Of a DNA stretch of 64,000 nucleotides, positions 33,559 to 43,989 are shown in pieces; the first letter of the stretch is position 1, and every line of letters begins with the position of its first letter. The DNA lies in NCBI RefSeq assembly GCF_900103815.1, contig NZ_FNHZ01000008.1, positions 34,531 through 98,530 on the forward strand, in the 5' to 3' direction. The notes beneath the pieces are model-generated. The model worked only from the letters and a program-made list of their open reading frames with translations. It did not search any database and was not told where the DNA came from. The translations under genes and the position numbers were made by a program. Source of the DNA: Lachnospira pectinoschiza (GTDB lineage Bacteria > Bacillota > Clostridia > Lachnospirales > Lachnospiraceae).

Positions 33559-35223
33559 ATGGAAAACGAGGTTGTTTCCAAGAATTTCATTGAACAGATT
33601 ATTGATAAAGATATAGAAGAAGGGCATTGCAAGAAAGTCATTACTAGATTCCCACCAGAACCTAATGGCTACCTTCATATTGGACATGCTAAGTCGATTC
33701 TTTTAAACTATGGTTTAGCAACTGAGTACAACGGTCAGTTTAATATGAGATTTGATGATACTAATCCTACTAAAGAGAAGGAAGAGTTCGTTGAATCAAT
33801 TAAGAAGGACGTTGAATGGCTTGGTGCTAAATGGCATGGCGACGTATTATTTGCATCAGGATATTTCCAGCAGATGTACGAGGCAGCAGTTAAGTTAATT
33901 AAGAAGGGTAAGGCTTTCGTATGTGACTTATCTGCAGAAGAGATTAGACAGTACAGAGGAACACTTACAGAACCAGGTAAGAACTCACCATATAGAGACA
34001 GATCAGTAGAAGAGAATTTAGCTCTTTTTGAAGATATGAAGAATGGTAAGTTTGAAGATGGTACTAAGGTTTTAAGAGCTAAGATCGATATGGCAAGCCC
34101 TAATATCAATATGAGAGATCCTGTTATTTATAGAGTTGCTCACATGACACATCACAGAACAGGTGATACTTGGTGCATTTATCCTATGTATGATTTTGCT
34201 CATCCTATTGAAGATGCTATTGAAGGCGTTTCTCATTCAATTTGTACACTTGAGTTTGAAGACCACAGACCTTTATATGACTGGGTTGTAAGAGAACTTG
34301 AGTATGAGAACCCACCAAAGCAGATTGAATTTGCAAAGCTTTATCTTGAAAATGTTGTAACTGGTAAGCGTTACATCAAAAAGCTTGTAGAGGATGGCGT
34401 AGTTGATGGATGGGATGATCCAAGACTTGTGTCAATTGCAGCACTTAGAAGAAGAGGATTTACACCAGAGTCAATTAGAATGTTCACTAAGCTTGTAGGT
34501 GTTACAAAGTCACAGGGTGCAGTTGAGTATCCAATGCTTGAATACTGTATCAGAGAAGACTTAAAGCCAAAGGCTAAGAGAATGATGGCAATTCTTGATC
34601 CAGTTAAGGTTATCGTTGATAACTATCCAGAGGGTCAGGTTGAATATATGGAAGTTCCTAATAATCAGGAGAATCCTGAGATGGGAACTAGAAAAGTTCC
34701 GTTTACTAAAGAGCTATTTATTGAGAGAGAAGATTTCATGGAAGAACCACCTAAGAAGTATTTCAGATTATTCCCAGGTAACGAAGTTCGTTTCATGAAT
34801 GCATATCTTCTTACTTGCGTAGATTACACTAAAGATGCAGATGGTAAGATTACAGAGATTCACTGTACTTACGATCCAGAAACTAAAGGAGGAAATGTTG
34901 AAGGCCGTAAGGTTAAGGGTACTATCCATTGGGTATCAGCAACTGAGGGCAAAAAAGCTGAGGTAAGATTATATGAGAATATTATTGATGAGGAGAAGGG
35001 CGTTTATAACGAAGAGGATGGCTCTATGAATATAAATCCTAATTCATTAACAATAATTAAAGATGCAATAGTTGAACCTGAGCTTATCAACTCTGTAGCA
35101 GAAGATAAGTTCCAGTTCGTAAGAAATGGATATTTCTGCGTTGATAACAAGGACTCAAAGGAAGGCGTACCTGTATTTAACAGAATTGTTTCACTAAAGA
35201 GTTCATTTAAGTTGACTAAGTAA
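33559..35223 (+). CDS. glnS: Glutaminyl-tRNA synthetase
   Basis: 554 residues. Class I enzyme with [18 protein letters not shown] (HIGH motif), [17 protein letters not shown] and [20 protein letters not shown], which are GlnRS rather than GluRS features, a KMSKS-equivalent region near [12 protein letters not shown], and the two C-terminal beta-barrel anticodon domains. The ATG at 33559 follows CGGAGGA; the 24 codons upstream are AT-rich leader. Its presence means Gln-tRNA does not need GatCAB here. No T-box seen in its short leader. Confidence 0.96.
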   Translation: MENEVVSKNFIEQIIDKDIEEGHCKKVITRFPPEPNGYLHIGHAKSILLNYGLATEYNGQFNMRFDDTNPTKEKEEFVESIKKDVEWLGAKWHGDVLFASGYFQQMYEAAVKLIKKGKAFVCDLSAEEIRQYRGTLTEPGKNSPYRDRSVEENLALFEDMKNGKFEDGTKVLRAKIDMASPNINMRDPVIYRVAHMTHHRTGDTWCIYPMYDFAHPIEDAIEGVSHSICTLEFEDHRPLYDWVVRELEYENPPKQIEFAKLYLENVVTGKRYIKKLVEDGVVDGWDDPRLVSIAALRRRGFTPESIRMFTKLVGVTKSQGAVEYPMLEYCIREDLKPKAKRMMAILDPVKVIVDNYPEGQVEYMEVPNNQENPEMGTRKVPFTKELFIEREDFMEEPPKKYFRLFPGNEVRFMNAYLLTCVDYTKDADGKITEIHCTYDPETKGGNVEGRKVKGTIHWVSATEGKKAEVRLYENIIDEEKGVYNEEDGSMNINPNSLTIIKDAIVEPELINSVAEDKFQFVRNGYFCVDNKDSKEGVPVFNRIVSLKSSFKLTK

Positions 35224-35229
35224 TAATTA

Positions 35230-35262
35230 GGGCAGAAACCATTTGGCTTCTGCCCTTTTTTG
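35230..35262 (+). terminator. glnS terminator
   Basis: GGGCAGAAACC with GGCTTCTGCCC stem (one bulge) followed by six T. Confidence 0.9.
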
Positions 35263-35297
35263 TTTTTACTCGAATAATAGACATTAAGGAGGAATAT

Positions 35298-37361
35298 ATG
35301 GATAAGATAAAAGACTTAAAAGTATGGAAAGTCTTAAAGAATTTTTTCAAGAAAATATGGACATATGATATTATCCATCCAATTTGTTACTCAATAATTG
35401 TTACTATGGTAATAGAGTGTCTTAATAAGAGAAATTTATCAGGCATTTGGATGCCATTTACATCACCTGTTATTTTCTTAGTAAACATGCTAATTATAGC
35501 TTCATGCTTAAGTATTGGTATGATGTTTAAGAAGAGAGCTTTTGTTTACACTTTGATTTCAGTGGGCTGGTTAGGTCTTGCAGTAACTAACTTTATTGTA
35601 AAATCCACACGTAAAACTCCATTTACAGCAATGGATTTTTTACTTATTGATGATGCAGTAAAGGTTGCGCCAATGTATTTAACATTTATTAACATTGTCT
35701 TTATCATTGTTTTAATAGTTGTTGTGATTGCCCTACTTATTATTCTCTTTAGAAAGACAGGCAAGGTAGAAACAGAGCTTTCAAGAAGAAGATTCTTCCT
35801 ATTTGGCTTTTTCCAGTCAGCTCTAGTAATTCTTTTTACATATGCAACAATTGCAACACTTCTTTTGCATAATGTAATGGGAACTGATTTTGGTAACTTA
35901 TCAAATGCTTTCCAAAATTACGGTTTCACTTATTGCTTTACAACAAGTGTATTAAATAGAGGTGTAAGTAAGGATTCTGATTATTCAGAAGAATATGTAG
36001 AAAACCTAAAAGAAACTATTGATAGTACAACAACTGATGAGGTAACTGCACAAGAGACACCTAATATCATTTTCCTTCAGCTTGAATCTTTCTTTGATCC
36101 AACTGAGATTAATGGATTAGAGGTATCTGAACAGGTACTTCCAAACTTCAATAGATTACAAAGCGAGTTTACATCAGGTTATTTATCAGTTCCTGTATTT
36201 GGTGCAGGTACAGTAAATACTGAGTTTGAAGTTCAGACAGGTATGAATCTTGATGACTTTGGACCTGGTGAATATCCATATAAGACAGTATTACAAAACA
36301 AGGTTTGTGAGTCGGCAGCTTATGCCCTTAAAAATCTTGGCTATACAACTCACGTAGTTCATAATAACGATGCTACTTTCTATACAAGAAATAAGGTATT
36401 TACACATTTAGGCTACGATACATTTACACCAATAGAATATATGGATGGAATTGAGCTTACACCTAACGGAAACTGGGCAAAGGATGAAATCTTAACAGAA
36501 TACATTGAAAAAGCCCTTAATTCTACAGATGGTTCAGATTACGTCTATACAATTTCTGTTGAAGGACATGGTGATTATCCTAATGAATATCCTGAAGGTT
36601 ATACACCAGAAATTACAATTGATAATTTCCCTGATTCTGAGAATCAGACAGGTTTTGAATACTACGTTAACATGATTCATGATATGGATAAGTTTATTGG
36701 CGAGTTAACAGATATGTTATCTCAGCGTGATGAGAAGACTGTACTTGTAATGTATGGCGATCATCTTCCAACCTTTAACTTAACAGATTCAGATATGAAA
36801 CATAACAGTATCTATGAGACTGAATATGTAATGTGGAGTAACTTCGATATGGAAAAGGAAGATGTTGACCTTGAAGCATATCAGTTAACTGCTTACGTAT
36901 TTGAAAGATTAGGAATTTCAGAGGGTAATATTTTTAAATATCACCAGACAAGCCATGACTCAGAGGACTATTTAAAGAATCTTACAATCCTTGAATATGA
37001 TATCCTCTACGGAGATCAGGATATTTACGAAGGTGAAAGCCCATATACAGCAACTAACTTACACTATGGTCTAGACACAATTTCTATAACGGGAACCTAT
37101 GAATATGATGGAGACCTGTATGTGGAAGGAACTTACTTTAATGACTACTCAACGGTACTTATAAATAACAAGAAGTATACGACGGAAAAGATTAATGATA
37201 GGCTCCTAAAGGTAGAGAATGCCTCAGTTAATGAAGGTGATATCGTATCTGTTGCCCAAATTGATTCAGATGGTACCGAGCTTAGCCGTGTAATGTATAC
37301 GGTTCCGGCTTCCACTAACGAAGATGCGCTAGATGAGCGCTTCCTCCGTCTAGCTGCTTAG
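35298..37361 (+). CDS. LTA synthase family membrane sulfatase-fold protein
   Basis: 687 residues. About five membrane helices (25-215), then an extracellular alkaline phosphatase/sulfatase-fold domain (about 255-560) starting TPNIIFLQLESFFDP (metal-binding Glu). The putative catalytic Thr is in FGAGTVNTEFEVQTG, and the second metal site includes MYGDHLPTF. A C-terminal beta domain (about 600-680) is extra. Relatives transfer glycerol phosphate from phosphatidylglycerol onto lipoteichoic acid or similar glycans. Exact product (LtaS, or a glycan glycerophosphotransferase) unclear. AAGGAGG ribosome binding site. Confidence 0.9.
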   Translation: MDKIKDLKVWKVLKNFFKKIWTYDIIHPICYSIIVTMVIECLNKRNLSGIWMPFTSPVIFLVNMLIIASCLSIGMMFKKRAFVYTLISVGWLGLAVTNFIVKSTRKTPFTAMDFLLIDDAVKVAPMYLTFINIVFIIVLIVVVIALLIILFRKTGKVETELSRRRFFLFGFFQSALVILFTYATIATLLLHNVMGTDFGNLSNAFQNYGFTYCFTTSVLNRGVSKDSDYSEEYVENLKETIDSTTTDEVTAQETPNIIFLQLESFFDPTEINGLEVSEQVLPNFNRLQSEFTSGYLSVPVFGAGTVNTEFEVQTGMNLDDFGPGEYPYKTVLQNKVCESAAYALKNLGYTTHVVHNNDATFYTRNKVFTHLGYDTFTPIEYMDGIELTPNGNWAKDEILTEYIEKALNSTDGSDYVYTISVEGHGDYPNEYPEGYTPEITIDNFPDSENQTGFEYYVNMIHDMDKFIGELTDMLSQRDEKTVLVMYGDHLPTFNLTDSDMKHNSIYETEYVMWSNFDMEKEDVDLEAYQLTAYVFERLGISEGNIFKYHQTSHDSEDYLKNLTILEYDILYGDQDIYEGESPYTATNLHYGLDTISITGTYEYDGDLYVEGTYFNDYSTVLINNKKYTTEKINDRLLKVENASVNEGDIVSVAQIDSDGTELSRVMYTVPASTNEDALDERFLRLAA

Positions 37362-37511
37362 ATTGTACAAAACTAAAAACATGGTATGAGAAATACTATA
37401 ACTTATTGACATACAATAAAGCAAATGTTAAGATAATTAAGGTATTTTTATTAAGGGAGGGGAACCTTAACTTACTAAGAACAACTAGATATTTTATGGA
37501 GGTACTATTAA

Positions 37512-37709
37512 ATGAAAGGTACAGTAAAGTGGTTTAACAACCAGAAGGGCTATGGCTTTATCTCTGATGAATCAGGAAAGGATGTATTCGTACATTACTC
37601 TGGTCTTAACATGGAAGGATTTAAGTCATTAGAGGAAGGTGCTTCAGTTGAGTTTGATATCACAGAAGGCGCTAAGGGACCTCAGGCTACTAACGTTACT
37701 AAGCTCTAA
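37512..37709 (+). CDS. Cold shock protein, CspA family
   Basis: 65 residues. Single cold-shock domain with RNP1 KGYGFIS and RNP2 DVFVHYS. RNA chaperone. A leader of more than 100 bases precedes it, with a GTTAAG..CTTAAC-type pairing around 37425-37475, which may be thermosensitive as in other csp genes. ATGGAGG ribosome binding site. Confidence 0.95.
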   Translation: MKGTVKWFNNQKGYGFISDESGKDVFVHYSGLNMEGFKSLEEGASVEFDITEGAKGPQATNVTKL

Positions 37710-37791
37710 TCTGGGGGTTATGACGTACCTTTTTCCAATGAATCGAGGCTTAGGCGGATAGATATATTGAGAAAAGATAGTAAAAGAGGAC

Positions 37792-37826
37792 GAAGCTGTA
37801 AAGAATTTCTTTACAGCTTCTTTTTT
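37792..37826 (+). terminator. csp terminator
   Basis: 12-bp stem GAAGCTGTAAAG/CTTTACAGCTTC with a 5-base loop and six T. Confidence 0.93.
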
Positions 37827-37949
37827 AATGCCTTTTTATAAGAAGTTTATAAAGCTAGAATAGACGATTAAGGCGCTATCTGTTATTATTTTATATAGGT
37901 CTTTTGTAGCATTTTTAAAGGCCTCAATAATAAGGAAGGTAGATTAATA

Positions 37950-38795
37950 ATGGAAAGTTTTAATGAATTTATAGGGAAGACTTTATCAGGTGACGTATTA
38001 TCATTTATAACTGCGGGAGGAATATTATTCTTATCAGTTATTATTGTTGCCACAATTATTATTTTTAGAAGATGGAATGGACGAGTTGTTCCATTTTTAT
38101 TTGGTATTGTAACTTATGGTATTTTTGGATTTATATTCTCTCAGTTGGTGGTATCAGCTCTTGCAATGATTCCATCCATTGACTATGCCTTTAGTTATAA
38201 TCAGAGTGCATATAATCTAGTGCAGGCAATTTTCCTTGCTATCGGTATGGGAATTGCAAGATGGTTCATCTTAAAGATGATGATTTCAAGATATGAGCGT
38301 CCAGGAGATGTTTATCTTGCGGGTTTAGGTATTGGTATTGGACAGGGCATCTTTAGCTACGGCTTAAGTATATTTGCATTCTATGTTAATGCTCAGGTTT
38401 TAATTAACCAGGGCGAAGTTACATCAGACTTTATTTCAGGCCTTACAGAAGGTTTAACAGAAGCTAACATAACAAGCCTTGCTGACACATTTAGCCAGTT
38501 ATTCTATGCACCAGAAACAATTTGGGCATTACTTGGCCTTGCAGCAGTACTTGATTTATTCTTAAATCTCTTCCTTATGGTTGCAACTTTTGGCGCAATG
38601 AAGAAGAACATTAATTACATGTGGAGTTGGTATGCAATTGCAATTCAGCTCGTATCAATTCTTTCATTTACTGTATATGACTATAGATCAGTAACAAGTA
38701 TAACAATTAGCTTTATTGTTAAGACAATTGTAACAATTGGTGCTATAATAGTAATAAATAAAGTGTCAAAGGCAATTGAATATAGTAAAGAATAG
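37950..38795 (+). CDS. Polytopic membrane protein resembling YhfC family
   Basis: 281 residues with about seven hydrophobic helices. The arrangement AIGMGIARWFILKMM (about 92-106) followed by LAGLGIGIGQGIFSYG (about 125-140) lines up, from memory, with the FEEIGR and GHGGIEA segments of YhfC-type intramembrane metalloprotease relatives, but the Glu and His residues are replaced. It could be an inactive member. AGGAAGG ribosome binding site. The similarity is by eye only. Confidence 0.6.
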   Translation: MESFNEFIGKTLSGDVLSFITAGGILFLSVIIVATIIIFRRWNGRVVPFLFGIVTYGIFGFIFSQLVVSALAMIPSIDYAFSYNQSAYNLVQAIFLAIGMGIARWFILKMMISRYERPGDVYLAGLGIGIGQGIFSYGLSIFAFYVNAQVLINQGEVTSDFISGLTEGLTEANITSLADTFSQLFYAPETIWALLGLAAVLDLFLNLFLMVATFGAMKKNINYMWSWYAIAIQLVSILSFTVYDYRSVTSITISFIVKTIVTIGAIIVINKVSKAIEYSKE

Positions 38796-38851
38796 AAAGT
38801 AAGATTACTTTAATTAAGACATAAGTGTAAACTTACGTATGGTAATTGAGT

Positions 38852-41353
38852 ATGAGAAATAAAAAATATATAACAGTGAGAAAAGCAGTCGACAACGTTG
38901 CGGACAGTAAAGTTGTCGGAAAGATAGCTAATAGAGTAGCTAATTTTAGAGGAAGTACAGAAGAATATATTAATAACGATGCATTACTGCAAACCGACAT
39001 AGATAGCGGTTTGTCTAAGGCGGAAGTACGTAAAAGAAACTTAGAGGGGCTTAGTAATATTTCAACTAATAAGCCCTCTAAGACTATAAAGCAGATAATT
39101 TTTAGTAACATTTTTACCTACTTCAATTTAATCTTTATTACTTTTGCAGTTTTATTATGCTTAGTAAAATCTTATACGGATATAACATTTATGCCTATTA
39201 TCATCTGGAATACCATCATAGGTATAGTTCAGGAGATAAGGGCCAAGAAAGTTTTAGATAAGATAAATGTTGTGAATGCTCCAAAAACTAGGGTTATAAG
39301 AGATGGCCGTGAAACAGTGGTGGACTCTTGGACCTTGGTTCGTGGAGATATGTGTGTGTTTAGCGCAGGAAATCAGGTCTGCGCAGATTCAGTAATCAGG
39401 AGTGGAACAGTTAGGGTAAATGAGTCTCTACTTACAGGGGAGTCAGATGATGTGATTAAAGAGGCCGGAGATTTGTTATTATCAGGCAGTTTTATTGTGT
39501 CAGGACAGTGTAGAGCAGTGCTTACAGCAGTTGGAGATGAAGCCTATGCGGCTAAGTTAAATGCTGAGGCGAAAGCCACAAGAAAGAAAACGAAAACTAA
39601 CATGATCGATTCTCTAAATCGAATGGTAACCTTAATCGGCGTGATTATCGTGCCTTTAGGATTGATTATGTATATACGAGCAGTCTATTTTTTAGGCTAC
39701 TCAATAAAAGAAGGGGTGGTATCCACAGTTGCTTCGCTAGTGGGCATGATACCGGAAGGTCTCTATTTACTAGCAAGTATCACCTTGGTAGTCTCAATTA
39801 TGCGACTTGCAAAACAACAAGTTTTAATTCATGAGATGAATTGCGTGGAGACATTAGCTAGAGTTAACGTCCTTTGCGTGGACAAGACAGGAACTATTAC
39901 AAACCCCGAGATGTCAGTAAGCAAGGTGGTTTATCTAGATGAAGATTTTAATGAAAATGTATCTAGAGAAATCAGGATGGCATCTGCTAGCATGGCAGCA
40001 GATAACGAGACAATGAAGGCCATTCAGCAGGAGTTTTTGCCAGCGGATAATGATGAAAAAACAGATATAGTTTGTCCATTTTCATCAGCAAGCAAATACT
40101 CGGCAGCAATATTTAAAGACAGATCTCTAGTCTTTGGTGCCGCAGAATATGTGCTAACAAGTGACTTTTCTAAATACGAAGAGCAGATTAAGGCACTAAC
40201 AAAGGATGGCGCAAGATTATTAGTCTTTGGTGAGACAAGTGAAATTCTAGAAGGTAAGGCGCTAACTAAGCCAATAACACCAAAGGCCTTTATAATCCTA
40301 GAGAATGAGATTAGGGAAAATGCAACAGAGACCTTTAAATATTTCGCCGAACAAGGCGTAGATATAAAGGTAATTTCAGGTGACAATTCTATTACTGCGT
40401 CAAAGATTGCAGCAAAAGCTGGCATCCAAAACGCAGATAAATACATAGATGCAACAAGCTTAACAAGCTATAGGGAACTTAAAAAAGCCGTTGAAAAATA
40501 CACAGTCTTTGGCCGAGTAATCCCAGAGCAGAAGAAGATGATAATCAAGGCCCTTAAGGAAGCTGGTAAAACAGTTGCCATGACAGGGGATGGAGTTAAT
40601 GATGTATTAGCTCTAAAAGAGGCAGATTGCAGTATCGCCGTCGCAACAGGTAGTGAGGCAGCAGCAAATGCAGCGCAAATCGTATTATTAGACTCTGACT
40701 TTTCAAGAATGCCATCGGTGGTGGCTGAAGGAAGACGAGTGGTAAATAATATTCAAAGGTCTGCAAGCCTCTTCCTAGTAAAGAACATTTTCTCAATCTT
40801 ACTAACTATATTTACACTTATTGCGGCAAATTTATACCCACTATATCCAACACAGCTATCCCTACTTGGTGCATTTACCATAGGAATTCCGTCCTTCTTC
40901 TTAGCTCTTCAACCAAACAAGAGCCTAATTAGAGGCCATTTCCTAGTTAATGTTATTGTAAATGCTCTACCATCCGGTTTGGCGGATTTTATAATCGTAG
41001 TCTTAGTTGTGATATATGGAAATCTAACGGGCTTAAGCCACGAGCTTGTTTCAACCATGGCAATAATGTCTATGTTAGCAGTGGGAATCGGAACTTTAAT
41101 TAGAGTATCCTACCCATTAAACAAACTTAGACTCGCACTTTGCATCGCCATGGTAGTAGGAATTGTAGTAACTATAATTGTGGCTCCAAATTTATTTAAG
41201 ATAGCAATACTAGATTTCTTCCAATGGCAGACAACAGTTATATTTATGGCTCTAGGTCTTGGAATTCTTCTAGTACTTGTAAAGGCGTCTAACAAAATAA
41301 TAGGATATCTTTTAACCCATAGCAGGAGAGCAAGAAAGATACTACAGGGCTAG
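38852..41353 (+). CDS. Cation-transporting P-type ATPase, CtpE-like
   Basis: 833 residues. Actuator motif LLTGESDDV (about 183-191); MIPEGLYLLASITL helix in M4; phosphorylation motif CVDKTGTIT (about 345-353); hinge MTGDGVNDVLALKEADCSIA (about 575). Ten membrane helices expected. The M4 PEGL segment resembles CtpE-type calcium ATPases rather than heavy-metal pumps (no CPC). ATG at 38852 is chosen over TTG at 38846; no strong ribosome binding site is seen. Substrate, probably Ca2+, is inference. Confidence 0.9.
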   Translation: MRNKKYITVRKAVDNVADSKVVGKIANRVANFRGSTEEYINNDALLQTDIDSGLSKAEVRKRNLEGLSNISTNKPSKTIKQIIFSNIFTYFNLIFITFAVLLCLVKSYTDITFMPIIIWNTIIGIVQEIRAKKVLDKINVVNAPKTRVIRDGRETVVDSWTLVRGDMCVFSAGNQVCADSVIRSGTVRVNESLLTGESDDVIKEAGDLLLSGSFIVSGQCRAVLTAVGDEAYAAKLNAEAKATRKKTKTNMIDSLNRMVTLIGVIIVPLGLIMYIRAVYFLGYSIKEGVVSTVASLVGMIPEGLYLLASITLVVSIMRLAKQQVLIHEMNCVETLARVNVLCVDKTGTITNPEMSVSKVVYLDEDFNENVSREIRMASASMAADNETMKAIQQEFLPADNDEKTDIVCPFSSASKYSAAIFKDRSLVFGAAEYVLTSDFSKYEEQIKALTKDGARLLVFGETSEILEGKALTKPITPKAFIILENEIRENATETFKYFAEQGVDIKVISGDNSITASKIAAKAGIQNADKYIDATSLTSYRELKKAVEKYTVFGRVIPEQKKMIIKALKEAGKTVAMTGDGVNDVLALKEADCSIAVATGSEAAANAAQIVLLDSDFSRMPSVVAEGRRVVNNIQRSASLFLVKNIFSILLTIFTLIAANLYPLYPTQLSLLGAFTIGIPSFFLALQPNKSLIRGHFLVNVIVNALPSGLADFIIVVLVVIYGNLTGLSHELVSTMAIMSMLAVGIGTLIRVSYPLNKLRLALCIAMVVGIVVTIIVAPNLFKIAILDFFQWQTTVIFMALGLGILLVLVKASNKIIGYLLTHSRRARKILQG

Positions 41354-41542
41354 AGTTGATTAATTGAGCCTTTGGAAAATGTTACATTTTCACAGCCATA
41401 CCATATCTAGCGAGTTTGACTTATATATGGAAATATAAAAGTTAACGAACTGTGAACAAATTTTTAATAAAAAATGACCAAAAATCTCTGCTAAATTAAT
41501 GTATAATTGAGAAATATTATACAAAAAAGATGACTAAAACGA

Positions 41543-41571
41543 TTGTTAGACTATTAACAATATGCTATACT
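41543..41571 (+). promoter_or_regulatory. Candidate promoter for pyrophosphatase gene
   Basis: TTGTTA (41543-41548), 17-base spacer, TATACT (41566-41571). The remaining 280-base spacer after the ATPase gene holds nothing else recognised. Confidence 0.65.
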
Positions 41572-41636
41572 TGTGTAGGCTAATTAAAGGGAAAAGAAGA
41601 TAAATAAAGAAGCGAATTTTCGCGCGTGGAGGTTAT

Positions 41637-43283
41637 ATGGGCGAATCAAAAGTATGGGTTGTAGGACATAAGAATCCAGATACAGATTCAATTTGTTCAG
41701 CAATCAGTTATGCTAATTTAAAAAATCAGATCACTCAAAGTGAATTATATGAGCCTAAGAGAGCTGGTCATCTAAACGAAGAGACACAGTTCGTATTAAA
41801 GAAGGCGGGCTTAAAGGCCCCAGAGTACATCAAAGATGTACGTCCTCAGGTAAAGGATATTGAAATTAGAAGAACTAAAGGTATTAATAGAGATTTATCT
41901 GTACGTAAAGCTTGGGAACTTATGAAGAGCTTAGATGTAGTAACACTACCTATTACTGAAGGTGAGAACCTTGAAGGTCTTGTAACAATCGGTGATGTTT
42001 CAAAATCATACTTCGAGGTTTTTGATTCTAAGATTTTATCAACTGCACACACAAGCTTTACTAACATCGTTGAAACTCTTAAAGGTACAGTTGTTACTGG
42101 TGATGTGGAGAATAATTACGTAAAGGGTAAGTTACTTATCGGTGTTGCCAATCCTGATATCTTAGAGGAAATGATTGATGAAGGCGATATTGTTATTTTA
42201 GGTAATAGATATGAAGCACAGCTTTGCGCCATTGAGATGAGCGCAGGTTGTATCGTAGTCTGTGAAGGCGCAAGAGTATCTAATACAATTTCTAAGATAG
42301 CAAGTGATAGAGGTGTCATTGTAATCAGCACTGAATATGACACATATACAGTAGCTAGACTTATGAACCAGGCAATTCCAGTTAGCTTCTTCATGAAGGA
42401 AAGAGAAAAGCTTGTAGGTTTTAAGACAAGAGATTACATTGAAGACATTCAAGATATCATGGCAAAGAAGCGTTATAGAGATTTCCCAATCGAGGATGAA
42501 GAAGGTAAGTATGTCGGCATGATTTCTCGTAGAAATTTACTTGGCGCAGGCAAGAAGAATATTATTCTTGTGGATCACAACGAGAAGACACAGGCAGTCT
42601 TTGGTATCGACAATGCACAGATTCAGGAAATCATCGATCACCACAGACTTGGTTCAATTGAAACCATCACACCTGTATTCTTTAGAAACCAGCCACTAGG
42701 CTGTACATGTACTATCGTCTACAAGATGTATAGGGAAAATAATATCGAGATATCAAAGACTATGGCTTTAGTCATGTGTTCTGCAATTCTTTCAGATACA
42801 TTGATTTTCAAATCACCAACATGTACTTGGGAGGATGAGGCAGCAGCAAGAGACTTAGCAGTTATTGCTGGCATCGACCCAGAAAGCTATGGTAGAGAAA
42901 TGTTTAGAGCAGGTAGCAACCTCTCAGAAAAGACTGATGAAGAAATCTTCTATCAGGATTTCAAGAGATTCTCAGTTAATGACACTAACATTGGCGTTGG
43001 CCAGGTTAATGTAATGGGAATGGATGAGGTTAAACTCTTAGTAGAAAGAGAATTAAACTACATTCCAAACTCAACTAAGTCAACAGGCTTAGATATGACT
43101 TTCCTTCTCGTTACAGACATTATGTCAGAAGCTTCTTACGTAATCTGTGAGGGCAAGAATGCTCTTCAGATTCTAAAGGGTGCATTCAACGTAGAGAATG
43201 ACGACTACCCAGTATTGTTAAAAGGCGTTGTGTCAAGAAAGAAACAGTTCTTGCCAGCGGTGATTGACGAGATGCAGTCTTAA
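41637..43283 (+). CDS. Manganese-dependent inorganic pyrophosphatase with CBS-DRTGG insert
   Basis: 548 residues. DHH-family phosphoesterase with N-terminal metal motif GHKNPDTDSICSAI. A regulatory insert (about 70-300) holds two CBS segments (MKSLDVVTLPITEGENLEGLVTIGDV and MAKKRYRDFPIEDEEGKYVGMI) around a DRTGG domain. The catalytic part resumes at VDHNEKTQ and IIDHHRLG, then the DHHA2 domain with RKKQF at the C-terminus. The CBS pair is expected to bind adenine nucleotides and regulate hydrolysis of PPi. GTGGAGG ribosome binding site. Confidence 0.95.
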   Translation: MGESKVWVVGHKNPDTDSICSAISYANLKNQITQSELYEPKRAGHLNEETQFVLKKAGLKAPEYIKDVRPQVKDIEIRRTKGINRDLSVRKAWELMKSLDVVTLPITEGENLEGLVTIGDVSKSYFEVFDSKILSTAHTSFTNIVETLKGTVVTGDVENNYVKGKLLIGVANPDILEEMIDEGDIVILGNRYEAQLCAIEMSAGCIVVCEGARVSNTISKIASDRGVIVISTEYDTYTVARLMNQAIPVSFFMKEREKLVGFKTRDYIEDIQDIMAKKRYRDFPIEDEEGKYVGMISRRNLLGAGKKNIILVDHNEKTQAVFGIDNAQIQEIIDHHRLGSIETITPVFFRNQPLGCTCTIVYKMYRENNIEISKTMALVMCSAILSDTLIFKSPTCTWEDEAAARDLAVIAGIDPESYGREMFRAGSNLSEKTDEEIFYQDFKRFSVNDTNIGVGQVNVMGMDEVKLLVERELNYIPNSTKSTGLDMTFLLVTDIMSEASYVICEGKNALQILKGAFNVENDDYPVLLKGVVSRKKQFLPAVIDEMQS

Positions 43284-43287
43284 GGTG

Positions 43288-43503
43288 AGGAAGGCTCGGA
43301 TTTTTGTGAAGATAATAAAAATGGAATTCTTTAAGGATGTTCTGCAGGCTTACCGACTTCGGTCGCTAACGGCTTTTTCCGTCCCTTTCGGGACCCAAAG
43401 CCTAATTTGCCCTTGCAGGCCAAATTTAGCTGGATTTTTAGGGAGAACATCCCTAAGAATTCAGCATTTTTATTATGATTCAGCAAAAATTCCGAGCCTT
43501 CCT
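43288..43503. repeat. 216-bp nested palindrome with multi-branched centre
   Basis: Outer arms AGGAAGGCTCGGA with TCCGAGCCTTCCT; then TAAAAATGGAATTCTT with AAGAATTCAGCATTTTTA; then GGATGTTCT with AGAACATCC. The centre (43348-43436) folds into several small hairpins: CGAC-TTCG-GTCG, ACGG..CCGT, GTCCC..GGGAC and AATTTG..CAAATT, enclosed by AGGCTT/AAGCCT. It begins 4 bp after the pyrophosphatase stop and lacks a T-run. Confidence 0.8.
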
Positions 43504-43509
43504 AGCGCG

Positions 43510-43925
43510 TAGGTTGTAGCGGCCGGAAGTGTGATGCACTGCCGGGAGTGGGGTGTACGGCAAATGCGCTGCGCTGTTTGCATACCGGAGGGTGATGCGC
43601 TGCCGGGAGTGGAGGGGTACGGCAAATGCGCTGCGCTGTTTGCCTAGCGGGGAGAGATGTGTTGCCGGACGGCGGTGGGGTGCGGCAAACTAGCTGCGCT
43701 GTTTGCCTAGTGGGGAGAGATGTGTTGCCGGGCGGCGCAGGGGTACGGCAAACTAGCTGCGCTGTTTGCCTGGCGGGGAGAGATGCGCTGCCGGGAGGCG
43801 AAGTTGCTGCGCCTTCGCCTGAGTGATGTGTTGCCGGACGGCGAAGTTGCTGCGCCTTCGCCTGAGTGCGTGCTGTCGGACGGCGAAGTTGCTTCGCCTT
43901 CGCCTGGGAGCTGTGTTCCGGGAGG
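43510..43925. repeat. GC-rich tandem array of REP-like hairpins
   Basis: Irregular tandem units of about 40-65 bp, each with a 23-24-nt hairpin: four GGCAAA..TTTGCC types (43559-43581, 43621-43644, 43684-43707, 43747-43770) and three GGCGAAG..CTTCGCC types (43797-43819, 43840-43862, 43882-43904), separated by GATGYGYTGCCGGAnGG spacers. Strong GC contrast with the genome. Long frames on both strands are repeat translations. Confidence 0.88.
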
Positions 43926-43989
43926 GGAGTGGTGGCCGCATTTGTTGTTTCGTTCCGAGTTAAGCTTCTTGCTGTGTGTCCCAACTTGT

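Noticed and set aside
43502..43984. 160-residue minus-strand frame and several plus-strand frames in the GC-rich array
   Set aside because: Repeat translations in DNA where GC-rich composition lowers stop frequency; no start signal and periodic low-complexity peptide.
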